Part shown: in pieces, positions 25,769 through 34,917 of the stretch
How the letters are laid out: every line of letters begins with the position of its first letter
Position numbering within the stretch: the stretch's first letter is position 1
Assembly (NCBI RefSeq): GCF_000826085.1
Contig: NZ_CCYM01000002.1
Location: 930,001 to 994,000, forward strand
Direction of reading: 5' to 3'
Source: Nigerium massiliense
Lineage (GTDB): Bacteria > Actinomycetota > Actinomycetes > Propionibacteriales > Propionibacteriaceae
Length of the DNA stretch: 64,000 nucleotides
The notes under the pieces: model-generated
The model's database searches: none
Told to the model about the DNA's origin: nothing
The model's input: only the letters and a program-made list of their open reading frames with translations
Translations under genes and position numbers: made by a program

Positions 25769-26887
25769 ATGATCTATCCCACGGTCGCCACCACCCATCT
25801 GGGCAACATCCGGCGCAACCTCGAAGGCGTCCGCCGCCGCGTCGGGGACCGCGCCGTGCTCGCCGCGGTGAAGGCGAACGGGTACGGCCACGGGGCGGTG
25901 CCGGTGAGCCGGCTCATCGAACGGGAAGGGCTGGCCGACTGGTTGGGGGTGGCGACGATGCCCGAGGCGCTCGAGCTGCGCCAGGCCGGCATCGGGCTGC
26001 CGATCCTCAAGCTGAGCCAGGCGCTCGGCGACGAGGAGATCGAGGCCGCCCTGCGCGCCGACGTCACGTTGACCGTCGTGGACGGCCCGACGATCGACCA
26101 GGTCGCCGCCGCCGCGCGCCGCCGCCGCTACGAGGCGGCCGTCCACCTCAAGATCGACACCGGCATGCGCCGCATCGGCGCCGAACCCGAGGACGCGGCC
26201 GCGCTGGCGCTGCGCTGCGACGAGGCGGGGCTGACGCTCGGCGGGGTGTTCTCGCACCTAGCCGTCTCGGACGTCCCGGCCGGCAACGACTTCACCGCCG
26301 AGCAGGTGGCGCGGTTCACGCGGGCGACCGAGGAGATCGAGGCGGCGCGCGGCCCGGTGGAGCTGCGGCACCTGGCGGCGTCCGCGGGCGTGCTGGCGCA
26401 CCCGGAGGCCTGGTTCGACATGGTGCGCCCCGGGATCATGATCTACGGCAGCTACCCCGACGCGCAGACCGAGAAGACGGTGCGGCTGCGCCCGGGCCTG
26501 AGCTGGACGACCGTGGCGTCGTTCGTGAAGACCGTCCGGGCCGGCGAGACCGTCGGCTACGGCCGCACCTGGACGGCCGAGCGCGACACCACGATCGTCA
26601 CGCTGCCGGTGGGCTACGGCGACGGCTACTCACGGCTGCTGTCGAACCGGGGCCGGGTGCTGATCGGTGGGAGGTCGTGCCCGATCGCGGGCCGGGTGTG
26701 CATGGACCAGACCATGATCGACGCGGGCCCGGACGCCGACGTCCGGGTCGGCGACCGGGTGACGCTGCTGGGCCGCGACGGCGACGAGGAGATCACCGCG
26801 CTGGAACTGGCTGAACTGATGGGCACCATCCCGTACGAGGTGACGTGCCTGGTGGCCGGACGCGTGAGCCGCCGCGCCGACGACTGA
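25769..26887 (+). CDS. alr: Alanine racemase
   Basis: A 372-residue PLP enzyme that makes D-alanine for peptidoglycan. The PLP lysine is in LAAVKANGYGHGA near residue 35. The second catalytic Tyr lies in the C-terminal barrel partner region (VGYGRTWTAERDTT, LPVGYGDGYSRLLSN), followed by GRVCMDQTMIDAG. The gene starts 16 bp after the E2 stop, so it may be read from the bkd promoter. Confidence 0.92.
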   Translation: MIYPTVATTHLGNIRRNLEGVRRRVGDRAVLAAVKANGYGHGAVPVSRLIEREGLADWLGVATMPEALELRQAGIGLPILKLSQALGDEEIEAALRADVTLTVVDGPTIDQVAAAARRRRYEAAVHLKIDTGMRRIGAEPEDAAALALRCDEAGLTLGGVFSHLAVSDVPAGNDFTAEQVARFTRATEEIEAARGPVELRHLAASAGVLAHPEAWFDMVRPGIMIYGSYPDAQTEKTVRLRPGLSWTTVASFVKTVRAGETVGYGRTWTAERDTTIVTLPVGYGDGYSRLLSNRGRVLIGGRSCPIAGRVCMDQTMIDAGPDADVRVGDRVTLLGRDGDEEITALELAELMGTIPYEVTCLVAGRVSRRADD

Positions 26888-26899
26888 GCCGCCGCGAGG

Positions 26900-27571
26900 C
26901 TACTTGCTGAGGCGGCGGCGGGTGACGAACTGCTGCTTGGCGTAGTCGCCGATGGAGTTGGTGTGCCAGGCGTCCAGCACGCCGGAGACCCCGCCGCCCA
27001 CGAGCGGGACGCGACGGACGATTTGGACGGCCGCGCGGCGCCCGCCGAGGCGGCCCACCATCTCGGCGAAGACCTGCTCGGAGACCAGGGAATCCAACGA
27101 GGCGTCGAAGACCGGGGCGGTGGCGATGGCCATCGGCGTCGTCGGGAGGACGCCGCGCTCGACCAACGTCTTGACGCCGCTCTCGCCGAGCAGGCACAGC
27201 GTCATGGCCGTGCGGACCCGGGGGTCGTCGATGTCGTAGCCGCGCAGGTGGGCGATCGTGGCGACCATGCGGATCTGGGTGACGGCGACGCCCGCGAGGT
27301 TGACGGGCAGCCCGACGATCGCGGTGACCACCCCGCCGAGGTTCGTGACGAAGCCCTGGGCCGTTGCCAGGCGCAGGTGCGTGCTGACGAGGGAGTCGAT
27401 CGCGGCGTCCACCGAGCCGTGCTTGGCCAGCGCTTTCGCCGCCGCCGGCTTCGCCCCCGGCACCTTGCCCGCGCCGTTGACGGCGACGTCGAGGAGTTGC
27501 CGCAGGACGTTGCCGCCCATTTCCGGGCCACGCGTCAACAGCATCTTGCTCACGTCAGTCGCCTTCGCCAT
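26900..27571 (-). CDS. EcsC-family protein
   Basis: A 223-residue protein of the EcsC family, whose biochemical role is not established. The recognisable core is a run of amphipathic and hydrophobic helices (GFVTNLGGVVTAIVGLPVNL, VTQIRMVATIAHLRGYDIDD, RTAMTLCLLGESGVKTL) and a C-terminal GGRRAAVQIVRRVPLVGGGV with VSGVLDAWHTNSIGDYAKQQF. It is convergent with alr, 13 bp apart, and divergent from aat. Confidence 0.78.
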   Translation of the reverse strand: MAKATDVSKMLLTRGPEMGGNVLRQLLDVAVNGAGKVPGAKPAAAKALAKHGSVDAAIDSLVSTHLRLATAQGFVTNLGGVVTAIVGLPVNLAGVAVTQIRMVATIAHLRGYDIDDPRVRTAMTLCLLGESGVKTLVERGVLPTTPMAIATAPVFDASLDSLVSEQVFAEMVGRLGGRRAAVQIVRRVPLVGGGVSGVLDAWHTNSIGDYAKQQFVTRRRLSK

Positions 27572-27667
27572 GGCTCAAGAGTAGGCGGAGGCCGTCCACG
27601 ATGGCATCCGGGCAGGTGACGATCGGGGACGGCGACACTGTCGGAGCCCCGTGGAAGGATGGACGCC

Positions 27668-28372
27668 ATGAGGTTGTCCGGGGTGTTCGGGCCCGTGGCC
27701 GAGTGGCCGGGGCAAGACCTCGTCGCGCTCTCGCACGAGTTCGACGCCGAGCTCGTCGTCGAGGCGTACCGCGCGGGCGTCTTCCCGATGCCGTTGCATG
27801 AGGCGGGTTGGCCCGCCGGAACGATGGGCTGGTGGTCGCCGGTGCACCGCGGCATCCTGCCGCTCGACGACATCCGCGTCACCCGGTCGCTGCGCAAGTC
27901 CGCCCGGCACTACACCACGACCGTCGACCGCCGCTTCGCCGAGGTGATGGAGCGCTGCGGCGACCCGTCGCGCCCGGGCGGCTGGATCGACGGCGACATC
28001 ACCCGCGTGTACACCCAGCTCTACGACGCCGGGCTGGCGCACTCGGTCGAGGTGTGGACGCCCGACGGACGCCTCGCCGGCGGCCTCTACGGGGTGGGGC
28101 TGGGCGGGCTGTTCGCGGGGGAGTCGATGTTCCACGACCCCGAGATCGGCCGGGACGCCTCGAAGGTGGCGCTGCTGCGCCTCGTCCGCGTGCTCGACGA
28201 CGGCCACGAGCGCCTGCTCGACGTCCAGTGGGTCACCGACCACCTGGCCACCCTGGGCGCGGTCGAGGTCGACCGCGACGACTACCTGCGGTTGCTCGGC
28301 GAAGCGCTGGACGTCCCGGCGCCCGACTGGGCCGCCGCGAGAGAGGACGGTCCCCATGCCGGAGATGCCTGA
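27668..28372 (+). CDS. aat: Leucyl/phenylalanyl-tRNA-protein transferase
   Basis: A 234-residue N-end-rule enzyme that adds Leu or Phe to N-terminal Arg/Lys of proteins marked for ClpS/ClpAP degradation. Family signatures are AYRAGVFPMP, MGWWSPVHRGILPLDDIRVT, GGWIDGDITRVYTQLYDAGL, HSVEVWTPDGRLAGGLYGV and GGLFAGESMFH. An ATG at 27659 is in the same frame, but GGAAGG at 27653-27658 abuts it. The ATG at 27668 has correct spacing and is preferred. Its 3' end overlaps the next gene by 17 bp. Confidence 0.9.
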   Translation: MRLSGVFGPVAEWPGQDLVALSHEFDAELVVEAYRAGVFPMPLHEAGWPAGTMGWWSPVHRGILPLDDIRVTRSLRKSARHYTTTVDRRFAEVMERCGDPSRPGGWIDGDITRVYTQLYDAGLAHSVEVWTPDGRLAGGLYGVGLGGLFAGESMFHDPEIGRDASKVALLRLVRVLDDGHERLLDVQWVTDHLATLGAVEVDRDDYLRLLGEALDVPAPDWAAAREDGPHAGDA

Positions 28373-29216
28373 GGTCGAGGGCCTGCGCGTGTTCCTGGAG
28401 GGCTCCATCGTCGGCCGCACGGTCACCCGCACCGAGCTCGCGGCGTTCAGCGCGCTGAAGACGTTCGCCACCCCCATCACCGCGCTGCAGGGCATGGACG
28501 TCGACGCCGTCCGCCGGCACGGCAAGTTCCTCGACGTCGAGGTCGGGGGCCTGCACCTCATCTTCCACCTCGCCCGAGCGGGCTGGCTGCGCTGGTACGA
28601 CGAGCTCCCGCCGCGTCCGGCCAAGCCGGGCAAGGGCCCGCTGGCGCTGCGGATGGGCTTCGACGGGCCCGGATTCGACCTCACCGAGGCGGGCACGCAG
28701 CGCAAGCTCGCGGTCTACGTCGTCGACGATCCGGCCGAGGTCCCCGGCGTCGCCGCCCTCGGCCCCGACCCGCTCGGCGAGGGCTTCACCGCGGCCACGC
28801 TCGACGAGATCCTGCAGAGCAACGCGCGGACCCAGCTCAAGGGCGTCCTGCGCGACCAGAAGAACCTGGCCGGTATCGGTAACGCCTACTCCGACGAGAT
28901 CCTGCAGCGCGCCCGGCTCAGCCCGTTCAAGCTCGCCGGCTCGCTGACCGAGGACGAGCGCGCCGCCCTCTACGCCGCGATCCGCGCCGACCTGCTCGAG
29001 GCGATCGACCGGGCGGCGGGGCTGCCGCCGTCCGAGCTCAAGGACGGCAAGCGCAGCAGCCTGCGCGTGCACGGCAAGGCGGGGCAACCGTGCCCCACCT
29101 GCGGCACGACGATCGCCGAGGTGTCGTTCGCCGACTCGTTTCTGAACTACTGCCCGGGCTGCCAGACCGGCGGGAAGGTCCTCGCCGACCGCCGGATGTC
29201 CAAGCTCCTCAAGTAA
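28356..29216 (+). CDS. Fpg/Nei-family DNA glycosylase (actinobacterial paralogue)
   Basis: A 286-residue base-excision repair enzyme. The catalytic N-terminus MPEMPEVEGLR supplies Pro2 and Glu3. The H2TH region contains QLKGVLRDQKNLAGIGNAYS and DEILQRARLSPF. The C-terminal zinc finger has CPTCG and CPGCQTGGKVLADRRMSKLL. The wording (FSALKTFATPITALQG, GFDLTEAGTQRKLAVYVVDD) fits an actinobacterial subgroup separate from MutM. The usual Arg of the zinc-finger hairpin is not evident (SFADSFLNYC), so its lesion range may differ. The start is fixed by the need for Pro at position 2. Confidence 0.87.
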   Translation: MPEMPEVEGLRVFLEGSIVGRTVTRTELAAFSALKTFATPITALQGMDVDAVRRHGKFLDVEVGGLHLIFHLARAGWLRWYDELPPRPAKPGKGPLALRMGFDGPGFDLTEAGTQRKLAVYVVDDPAEVPGVAALGPDPLGEGFTAATLDEILQSNARTQLKGVLRDQKNLAGIGNAYSDEILQRARLSPFKLAGSLTEDERAALYAAIRADLLEAIDRAAGLPPSELKDGKRSSLRVHGKAGQPCPTCGTTIAEVSFADSFLNYCPGCQTGGKVLADRRMSKLLK

Positions 29217-29371
29217 GACGCCTCGGCGCCGCCCGCGTCGGCGTCCCTTTGTGCGCCACGGGGCCGTCCGGCCGTCCGCCGGACCGGTACCCTGAGCGGA
29301 GCCCCGCCCGCGTTCGCCGGCGAGATCCCGACCGCTTCGTCCCCCGCCCGGGACACGACCCGAGGAGCCCC

Positions 29372-30982
29372 GTGAGCCCGTCCGCCACGCTCGAGCGTCT
29401 CCGGCGCTGGCTGGACGACGACTGGAGCTCGGACCAGCGCATCGGCATGCGGCTGATCCTGGCCTCGTGCATCACGACCATCGTGGTGGCGTTCCTCGGC
29501 CCGTCCACCGTGGCGCTGAACGTGGGCCCGGCGACGAGCCCGCTGCCGCCGTGGTTCATCCCGCTGGACGTCGGTCACCGCATCGGGCTGCCGCTCACCC
29601 AGTGGATCCTCGTGCCGGTGCTCTGGCTCAGCATCACCGCCGGCGCGGTGGGGCTGTGGGTGTGCTGGCGCGCGGTGTCGGCGGGCTGGCGGCCGGCCAT
29701 CCACCGGCTGTTCTACCTGGGCGTCGTGCTCAACCTGGTGACGGCCTGCGTCCCGCCGCTGACAAGCGCGGACGTCCTGATGTACGCCGCCTACGGACGC
29801 CTCCAGCGCCTCGGTGTCGACCCGTACTCGATCCCGCCGGCGGAGATGTACCGGCAGACGTACGACCCCGTCCTCATCTGGACCGAGCAGCCCTGGCAGG
29901 ACACCCCGAGCGTCTACGGACCCATCGCGTCCTTCACCCAGTACCTGGCCAACGTTCTGGGCGGCGATTCCATGCACGACGTCGTGTTCTGGTTGCAGAT
30001 GATGTGCGTGATCCCGTTCATCCTCATCTGCGCGATCATGATCAAACTCGCCCACGGCAACCCGGCGCGGCAGGCCCGTTCGGTGATGCTGACGATCCTC
30101 AACCCGCTGCTGATCTGGGCGGTGGTCGCCGGCGCGCACAACGAGGCGATCAGCCTCGTCTTCGCGATCTGCGGGCTGTGGTTCGTGCGGCGCAGCTCGT
30201 TCGTCACGGGCCTGTTCATCGGCCTGGCCGGGTGCGTCAAGGTCTCGCTGGTCTTCTACGGCATCGCGATGGCGTGGGGGTACCGCCGCGACTGGCGCAA
30301 GCTGGTCGGGCTCGCGGTCGGGGCGGCGATCCCGATCGTCGTCGGCTACGGCCTGCTGTCGCCGCCGGGCGCGCTGTTCGCCGCAGGCCGCAACACGGGC
30401 TACGTCTCCGGCGGCTCGTGGGCGATGCCGCTGAAGGCGGCCCTCGACTTCATCCCGTCCTTCCCGTCCAGCTCCGTCGTCGGCCTGCTGGGCTGGCTGC
30501 TGATGCTGGTGCTGGCCTGGATGCTGTCGCGCGTCGTGCCCTGGACGGCCGTGCCCGGCGCCACCGTCCCCGCCAAGCACGACCCGCTGACGATCACGAC
30601 CCGCACCGCCCTCGTCCTGTGCGCCGCCTGGCTCGTCGCCTCGCCCTACACGCTGCCCTGGTACGACCTCATCGCCTGGGTGCCGCTCGCCCTGCTGGCC
30701 CGCAACAAGCTCGACTGGCTGCTGCTCGTCCGCGGCGCCGCCCTGTCCGTCGCCTACGTGACGGGACGCACCGTCGGCTTCACCGCGGGGATGGACGTCG
30801 TGACCTTCGTCGTCCGCGACATCGCGTGCTCGGTGGTGCAGATCTGGGTCCTCGTGATGATCGTGCGCTGGTGGTGGACCTCCGGGCACGAGCTGCCGAC
30901 CCGTCGTGGTCTCGTCGACGGCCTGCGCGAGATGCGTCCGCGCGGCGCGACGCACCGCGGACGCAAGGCGACCGCGGCCTGA
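29372..30982 (+). CDS. Polyprenol-phosphomannose-dependent alpha-1,6-mannosyltransferase (MptB-like)
   Basis: A 536-residue GT-C membrane enzyme with about 13 transmembrane segments. The first extracytoplasmic loop contains TSADVLMYAAYGRLQRLGVD and, further on, WQDTPSVYGPIASF, matching the MptA/MptB family that elongates lipomannan mannan chains on the outer face of the membrane using polyprenyl-phosphate mannose. The GTG at 29372 follows CGAGGAGCCCC and begins where family similarity begins; the open frame extends further upstream into the glycosylase gene. The acceptor in this organism is unknown. Confidence 0.8.
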   Translation: MSPSATLERLRRWLDDDWSSDQRIGMRLILASCITTIVVAFLGPSTVALNVGPATSPLPPWFIPLDVGHRIGLPLTQWILVPVLWLSITAGAVGLWVCWRAVSAGWRPAIHRLFYLGVVLNLVTACVPPLTSADVLMYAAYGRLQRLGVDPYSIPPAEMYRQTYDPVLIWTEQPWQDTPSVYGPIASFTQYLANVLGGDSMHDVVFWLQMMCVIPFILICAIMIKLAHGNPARQARSVMLTILNPLLIWAVVAGAHNEAISLVFAICGLWFVRRSSFVTGLFIGLAGCVKVSLVFYGIAMAWGYRRDWRKLVGLAVGAAIPIVVGYGLLSPPGALFAAGRNTGYVSGGSWAMPLKAALDFIPSFPSSSVVGLLGWLLMLVLAWMLSRVVPWTAVPGATVPAKHDPLTITTRTALVLCAAWLVASPYTLPWYDLIAWVPLALLARNKLDWLLLVRGAALSVAYVTGRTVGFTAGMDVVTFVVRDIACSVVQIWVLVMIVRWWWTSGHELPTRRGLVDGLREMRPRGATHRGRKATAA

Positions 30983-31041
30983 CGGCGTCCAGGACGCCGG
31001 ACGCCCCGGGGCTCCGCCGACGCCCCGGCTAGGCTGTTTCG

Positions 31042-31950
31042 GTGCTCGGCTACTTCGGTCCCGCAGGGACGTTCACCCACCAGGCCCTCCTCAGCATCAC
31101 GGACGCCGAAGCGGTCCCCTTCGCGACGGTGGGGCACGCGCTGGACGCCGTCCGCACCGATCAGGTCGAGGCCGCGCTCGTCCCGATCGAGAACTCCGTC
31201 GAGGGCGGCGTCACCGCCACGCTCGACAACCTGGCCAGCGACCGCGACCCGCTCGTCATCCGCCGCGAGGTGCTGCTGCCCGTCCAGTTCGTGCTGGCCG
31301 CCCGACCCGGTACGGCGCTGGCGGACGTCCGCCGCGTCCTGACCCACCCGCACGCCTACGCCCAGACGCGCGACTGGCTCGGCCACCACCTGCCCGAGGC
31401 CCACGTCACCGAGGGCGGCTCCACCGCCGGGGCCGCCGAAGAGGTCGCCGACCCGAACAGCCGCTTCGACGCCGCCGTCTGCGCGCGCGTCGCGTCAGAC
31501 CTGTACGGCTTGACGAACATCGCCACCGACATCGCCGACAACCGGCAGGCCGTCACCCGCTTCGTGCTGGCGGCAAGGCCCGGGCGCCTGCCCGAGCCGA
31601 CCGGCGCCGACAAGACCACGCTGGTGGCCTACATGCACACCGACCAGCCGGGCGCGCTGCTGGAGATCCTCGACCAGTTCGCGGTGCGCGGCGTGAACCT
31701 GACCCGCATCGAGTCGCGCCCCACGAAGACGAACCTCGGCGACTACTGCTTCTCGATCGACGCCGAGGGCCACGTCGAGGAACCGCGGATGGCCGAGACC
31801 CTGATGGGGCTGCACCGGGTGTGCCAGAAGGTGACCTTCCTGGGCTCGTACCCGCGCGCCGACAAGAAGGCCCCGATGATCGCGCGAGGCTTCTCCGCCG
31901 AGGAGTTCGTCGACGCCCGGGAGTGGTTCGCCGGCGTCGTGGGCCGCTGA
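31042..31950 (+). CDS. pheA: Prephenate dehydratase
   Basis: A 302-residue enzyme converting prephenate to phenylpyruvate in phenylalanine synthesis. The PDT domain has YFGPAGTFTHQALL, VPIENSVEGGV and the catalytic TRF in NRQAVTRFVLAAR (about residue 173). The C-terminal ACT domain carries the Phe-binding ESRPTKTNLGDYCFSID and GALLEILDQF motifs, which indicates feedback control by Phe. A GTG start at 31042 fits the conserved N-terminus. It stands alone and ends 4 bp before the convergent kinase gene. Confidence 0.92.
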   Translation: MLGYFGPAGTFTHQALLSITDAEAVPFATVGHALDAVRTDQVEAALVPIENSVEGGVTATLDNLASDRDPLVIRREVLLPVQFVLAARPGTALADVRRVLTHPHAYAQTRDWLGHHLPEAHVTEGGSTAGAAEEVADPNSRFDAAVCARVASDLYGLTNIATDIADNRQAVTRFVLAARPGRLPEPTGADKTTLVAYMHTDQPGALLEILDQFAVRGVNLTRIESRPTKTNLGDYCFSIDAEGHVEEPRMAETLMGLHRVCQKVTFLGSYPRADKKAPMIARGFSAEEFVDAREWFAGVVGR

Positions 31951-31953
31951 CCC

Positions 31954-33510
31954 TCAGGGCACCATCACGCTGAGCGCGTCGGGCTCGATGTAGCCCTCGA
32001 CGCGGGTGCACTCGGCGATCGGGTCGCCGTCGATCTGGAACGGCACCGGCTCTTCGGTGCGGATCGACACCCGCCGGCCCTGGCGTCGCCGGACGCCGCC
32101 GGCGTCCCCGAGCCGGGTCACGACCCGCCCGGCCATCGTCACCCAGTCCGCCGGTCGCTGCGGCGAGGCGATCAGCACGTCGAGCCTGCCGTCGTCGGCC
32201 TGGGCGTCCGGCACCATGACGATGCCGCCGGTGATCTGCCCCACGTTCGCGATGAGCGCCATCGCCGCCGTGCCGTCGAGCATCTCCTCTCCGTCGACGT
32301 CCACCCTCACCTGGAACGGGGGCCGCGTGGCGGCCTGCACGGCGGCCACCGCGTAGGCGGCGTGGCCGACGACGCGCTTGAGGTCGGAGTTGGTGTCGAG
32401 CATGATCGCGGCGTCCGCGCCCATCCCCGCCATGACCGCCGAGTAGTGATCGTGCGGGGAGTCGTCCAGCCGGGTGCGCACCAGGTCGATGAGCTGGGGG
32501 CGTCCGGTGAAGGCGACCTCCAGGGCGTCCGCGGCGTCCAGCGGGATGCCGAGGTTGCGGGCCAGCAGGTTCCCCGTGCCGGCTGGCAGGACGGCCAGCG
32601 GAATGCCCGACCCGGCGAGTCCGGCGCAGACGGTGCGGACCGTGCCGTCCCCGCCGGCGACGAGCACCAGGTCGGCCTTCATCTTCCGGGCCAGCCTGGT
32701 CATCTCGACGCCGGCATCGTCGACGGTCGTCTCCAGCCAGGTCGGGGCCGGCCAGTTGTACTCGTGGGCGGCCCCGTTGACCTGGGCGCGGAAGGTCGCC
32801 CAGTCGTTCACCTTCGTCGGGTTGACGATGATCGCCAGCCGCGCGGGGCCGGCGTGCGCGTCGGCGCGGGCCCGGCCCGTCCAGGGGCGCGGCACGTGGA
32901 CGCCGGCGATGGCCAGCGACAGCGCGGCGGCGAGGGCGCCCCACAGCATGCCGGCGACGATGTCGGTGGGGTAGTGCGCCCGCAGTGCCCAGCGGTCGAG
33001 GGCGACGAGCAGGATCGTGACCGCCGCGATGGCCCGCGAGGTCCACAAGAACACCGGCCGATGCCGGGAGATCGTGATCGCGGCCAGCGCCATCACCGCC
33101 AGCGTCACGATGGCCGCCATGTGCCCGGACGGGTATGACCATCCTTCGGCGGTGAAGACGGGGACGGCCTCGGTCGGCCGGGCCCGCCGGAACAGCTGCT
33201 TGAGGAGATGGTTGCCGCCCCACGACAGCACCACCGAGAGCAGCAGCGCCACGGCCAGGTTGCGCAGCCGGCGGTGCTGCGCCCACAGCGCGATCGCGAG
33301 CACCGCGGCGTAGGTCACGCCGGGCCAGGTCACCACCGCCAACGCGGTGAACAGTTGGCCCGGGATCGAGATCGGGTCCACCGCGGGGGTCAGCGCGGAG
33401 GCGTCCCAGGCGTCCAGCAGCCCGGTGCGGCGCACCAGCCACGTCCACGCGATGAACACGGCCGTCAGAACGAACGACATCGCGATCGCCGGCGACGGGG
33501 TGCGCTTCAT
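31954..33510 (-). CDS. PAP2-phosphatase/diacylglycerol-kinase-like fusion protein
   Basis: A 518-residue protein joining two lipid-enzyme domains. The N-terminal PAP2 domain (about residues 1-210) is membrane-embedded with all three motifs: KQLFRRARP, YPSGH and RAHYPTD. The C-terminal DAGK_cat/LCB5-like domain has LAIIVNPTKVND, VLVAGGDGTVRTVCAG and VLPAGTGNLLARNLGIP. Such fusions are known in actinomycetes and are thought to interconvert phospholipid intermediates or undecaprenyl/diacylglycerol phosphates. The ATG at 33510 follows AAGGAG. A longer in-frame reading lacks similarity. Confidence 0.86.
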   Translation of the reverse strand: MKRTPSPAIAMSFVLTAVFIAWTWLVRRTGLLDAWDASALTPAVDPISIPGQLFTALAVVTWPGVTYAAVLAIALWAQHRRLRNLAVALLLSVVLSWGGNHLLKQLFRRARPTEAVPVFTAEGWSYPSGHMAAIVTLAVMALAAITISRHRPVFLWTSRAIAAVTILLVALDRWALRAHYPTDIVAGMLWGALAAALSLAIAGVHVPRPWTGRARADAHAGPARLAIIVNPTKVNDWATFRAQVNGAAHEYNWPAPTWLETTVDDAGVEMTRLARKMKADLVLVAGGDGTVRTVCAGLAGSGIPLAVLPAGTGNLLARNLGIPLDAADALEVAFTGRPQLIDLVRTRLDDSPHDHYSAVMAGMGADAAIMLDTNSDLKRVVGHAAYAVAAVQAATRPPFQVRVDVDGEEMLDGTAAMALIANVGQITGGIVMVPDAQADDGRLDVLIASPQRPADWVTMAGRVVTRLGDAGGVRRRQGRRVSIRTEEPVPFQIDGDPIAECTRVEGYIEPDALSVMVP

Positions 33511-33650
33511 CTCGGCTCCTTCTTGGTGCGTGCGGTGGTGCGGCGGTGTCTCCATCGTGGCAGCCGAGGCCAGTCGGCGCTCGTCAGGGACCGAGCCGGT
33601 GAGGAAAACCGCCGTGCAGATCATGCCGCGGCACGACGCGGACGGCGGGC

Positions 33651-34124
33651 GGGTTTGCCTACGGTAGGGAGCTGCAGCTCGCCGTCGCGCTGGCGCACGA
33701 CGCGGACCTGCTCATCCTCGACGAGCCGACCAGCGGGCTCGACCCCGCGTCCCGCCGCGACCTGCTCGACAAGGTGGCCGACTTCATGGTGGACGAGCCG
33801 CACGCCGTGGTGTTCTCCACTCACATCACGTCCGACCTCGAGCGCATCGCCGACTACGTCTCCGTCCTCGATTCCGGACGCCTCGTCGCCCACACCACCC
33901 GCGACGAACTCCTCGAGGGGTTCCGGTCGGTGCGGGGAGCCTCCGGCACCTTGGACGCCCCGACCCGATCCCTGGTGCGCGGGCTCCGCGAGCACGCGCA
34001 CGGCTGGGACGGGCTGATGGCCACCGAGGACACCGTGGGCCTGTCGGCGGGGGTGGTGGTCGAGGCGCCCAGCCTCGAGGACGTCGTCGTCAGCTACGCA
34101 CAGAGGGAGCCGAGCCATGTCTGA
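33651..34124 (+). pseudogene. ABC transporter ATP-binding protein, N-terminal half missing
   Basis: The frame resumes near a degenerate signature (GRELQLAVALAHD) and continues with Walker B LLILDEPTSGLDPASRRDLL and the switch His in VFSTHITSDLERIADYVSVL. Walker A and about 120 upstream residues are absent. The sequence before 33651 is the promoter side of the fusion gene and has no ATPase similarity. It ends 8 bp into the following permease gene. It cannot bind nucleotide, so the exporter is probably dead or uses another ATPase. Confidence 0.82.
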
Positions 34125-34785
34125 TCTGGTGTCCGTCGTCCGGGTCGATCTCCACGAGACCTTCGGGAAGAAGCAGTTCCTCGTCCTCGCGGCCGCGCTG
34201 TTGCTGGCCGTCGCCGTCATGGCCTCGATCGGGGGTGGCGGCGGGGGCGGGGCATCCGTGGCTCTGCCCATGCTCGGGGTGCCCGGGCTCATGCTCGGCA
34301 TGACGCCGATCAACCAGGCCGAGCAATGCGGAAACAGGCTGTTCGGGGTGCTGCCCGTGAACCGCCGCACGGTGATCAGCGGCCACTTCCTCGCCGGCAT
34401 CGCCACGGTCGTGGGCCTGCTCGCTCTGGGTGGTGGAATGCTGGCTCTCGCGGCCCTCGCCACCGGCCAGGCGATGGGCGAGGTGCTCGGCAGCCTGGTC
34501 GGGCTGCTCGTCGTCCTGTTGATCGTCTATGCCGTCGTCACCCCGATGAGCCTTCGCTTCGGTGCGCGCAACGCCGGCATCGTGCTCGTCCTGGCATTCG
34601 GGTTCGTCGTGGCCGCGAGTGGGTTCTGGTACTCGATGTCGGGCTCCGGGGTCGCCTCGTCGGACCAGCCATCGGGGGAGCCTCTGTGGGGATTGCTGGC
34701 GGGTGGCGCGGCGCTGCTCACTCTGGTGGTTCTCGCGCTGTCCTACCTGGTGTCCGTCCGGATCTACGAGCACCAGGACCACTGA
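34117..34785 (+). CDS. ABC-2-type permease (BcrB/YhcI-like)
   Basis: A 222-residue membrane protein with six hydrophobic segments. The first is FLVLAAALLLAVAVMASI, followed by a glycine run (GGGGGGG) in the first loop. The phrase NRLFGVLPVNRRTVISGHFL is typical of ABC2_membrane_5 permeases associated with small peptide or antibiotic self-protection exporters. It overlaps the truncated ATPase gene by 8 bp and is the last gene of that broken operon. The ORF itself is intact. Confidence 0.75.
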   Translation: MSDLVSVVRVDLHETFGKKQFLVLAAALLLAVAVMASIGGGGGGGASVALPMLGVPGLMLGMTPINQAEQCGNRLFGVLPVNRRTVISGHFLAGIATVVGLLALGGGMLALAALATGQAMGEVLGSLVGLLVVLLIVYAVVTPMSLRFGARNAGIVLVLAFGFVVAASGFWYSMSGSGVASSDQPSGEPLWGLLAGGAALLTLVVLALSYLVSVRIYEHQDH

Positions 34786-34917
34786 GCCCGGGCGCCACGG
34801 TCGCGCCGCGAGGCGGTCAGGCGTCAGCGGGACGCCCGCCACGCCGGGCCGCGGAGCACAGCCCAGGAGGTCTCCCTGCCCAAAGCTAGAGCTCACGACG
34901 GGCGATAGGATTCGGGC

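Noticed and set aside
23249..26257. A 1002-codon minus-strand open frame opposite the bkd operon and alr
   Set aside because: It is a GC-rich antisense shadow of well-identified plus-strand genes. Its translation is Asp/Gly/Arg-rich with no family match.
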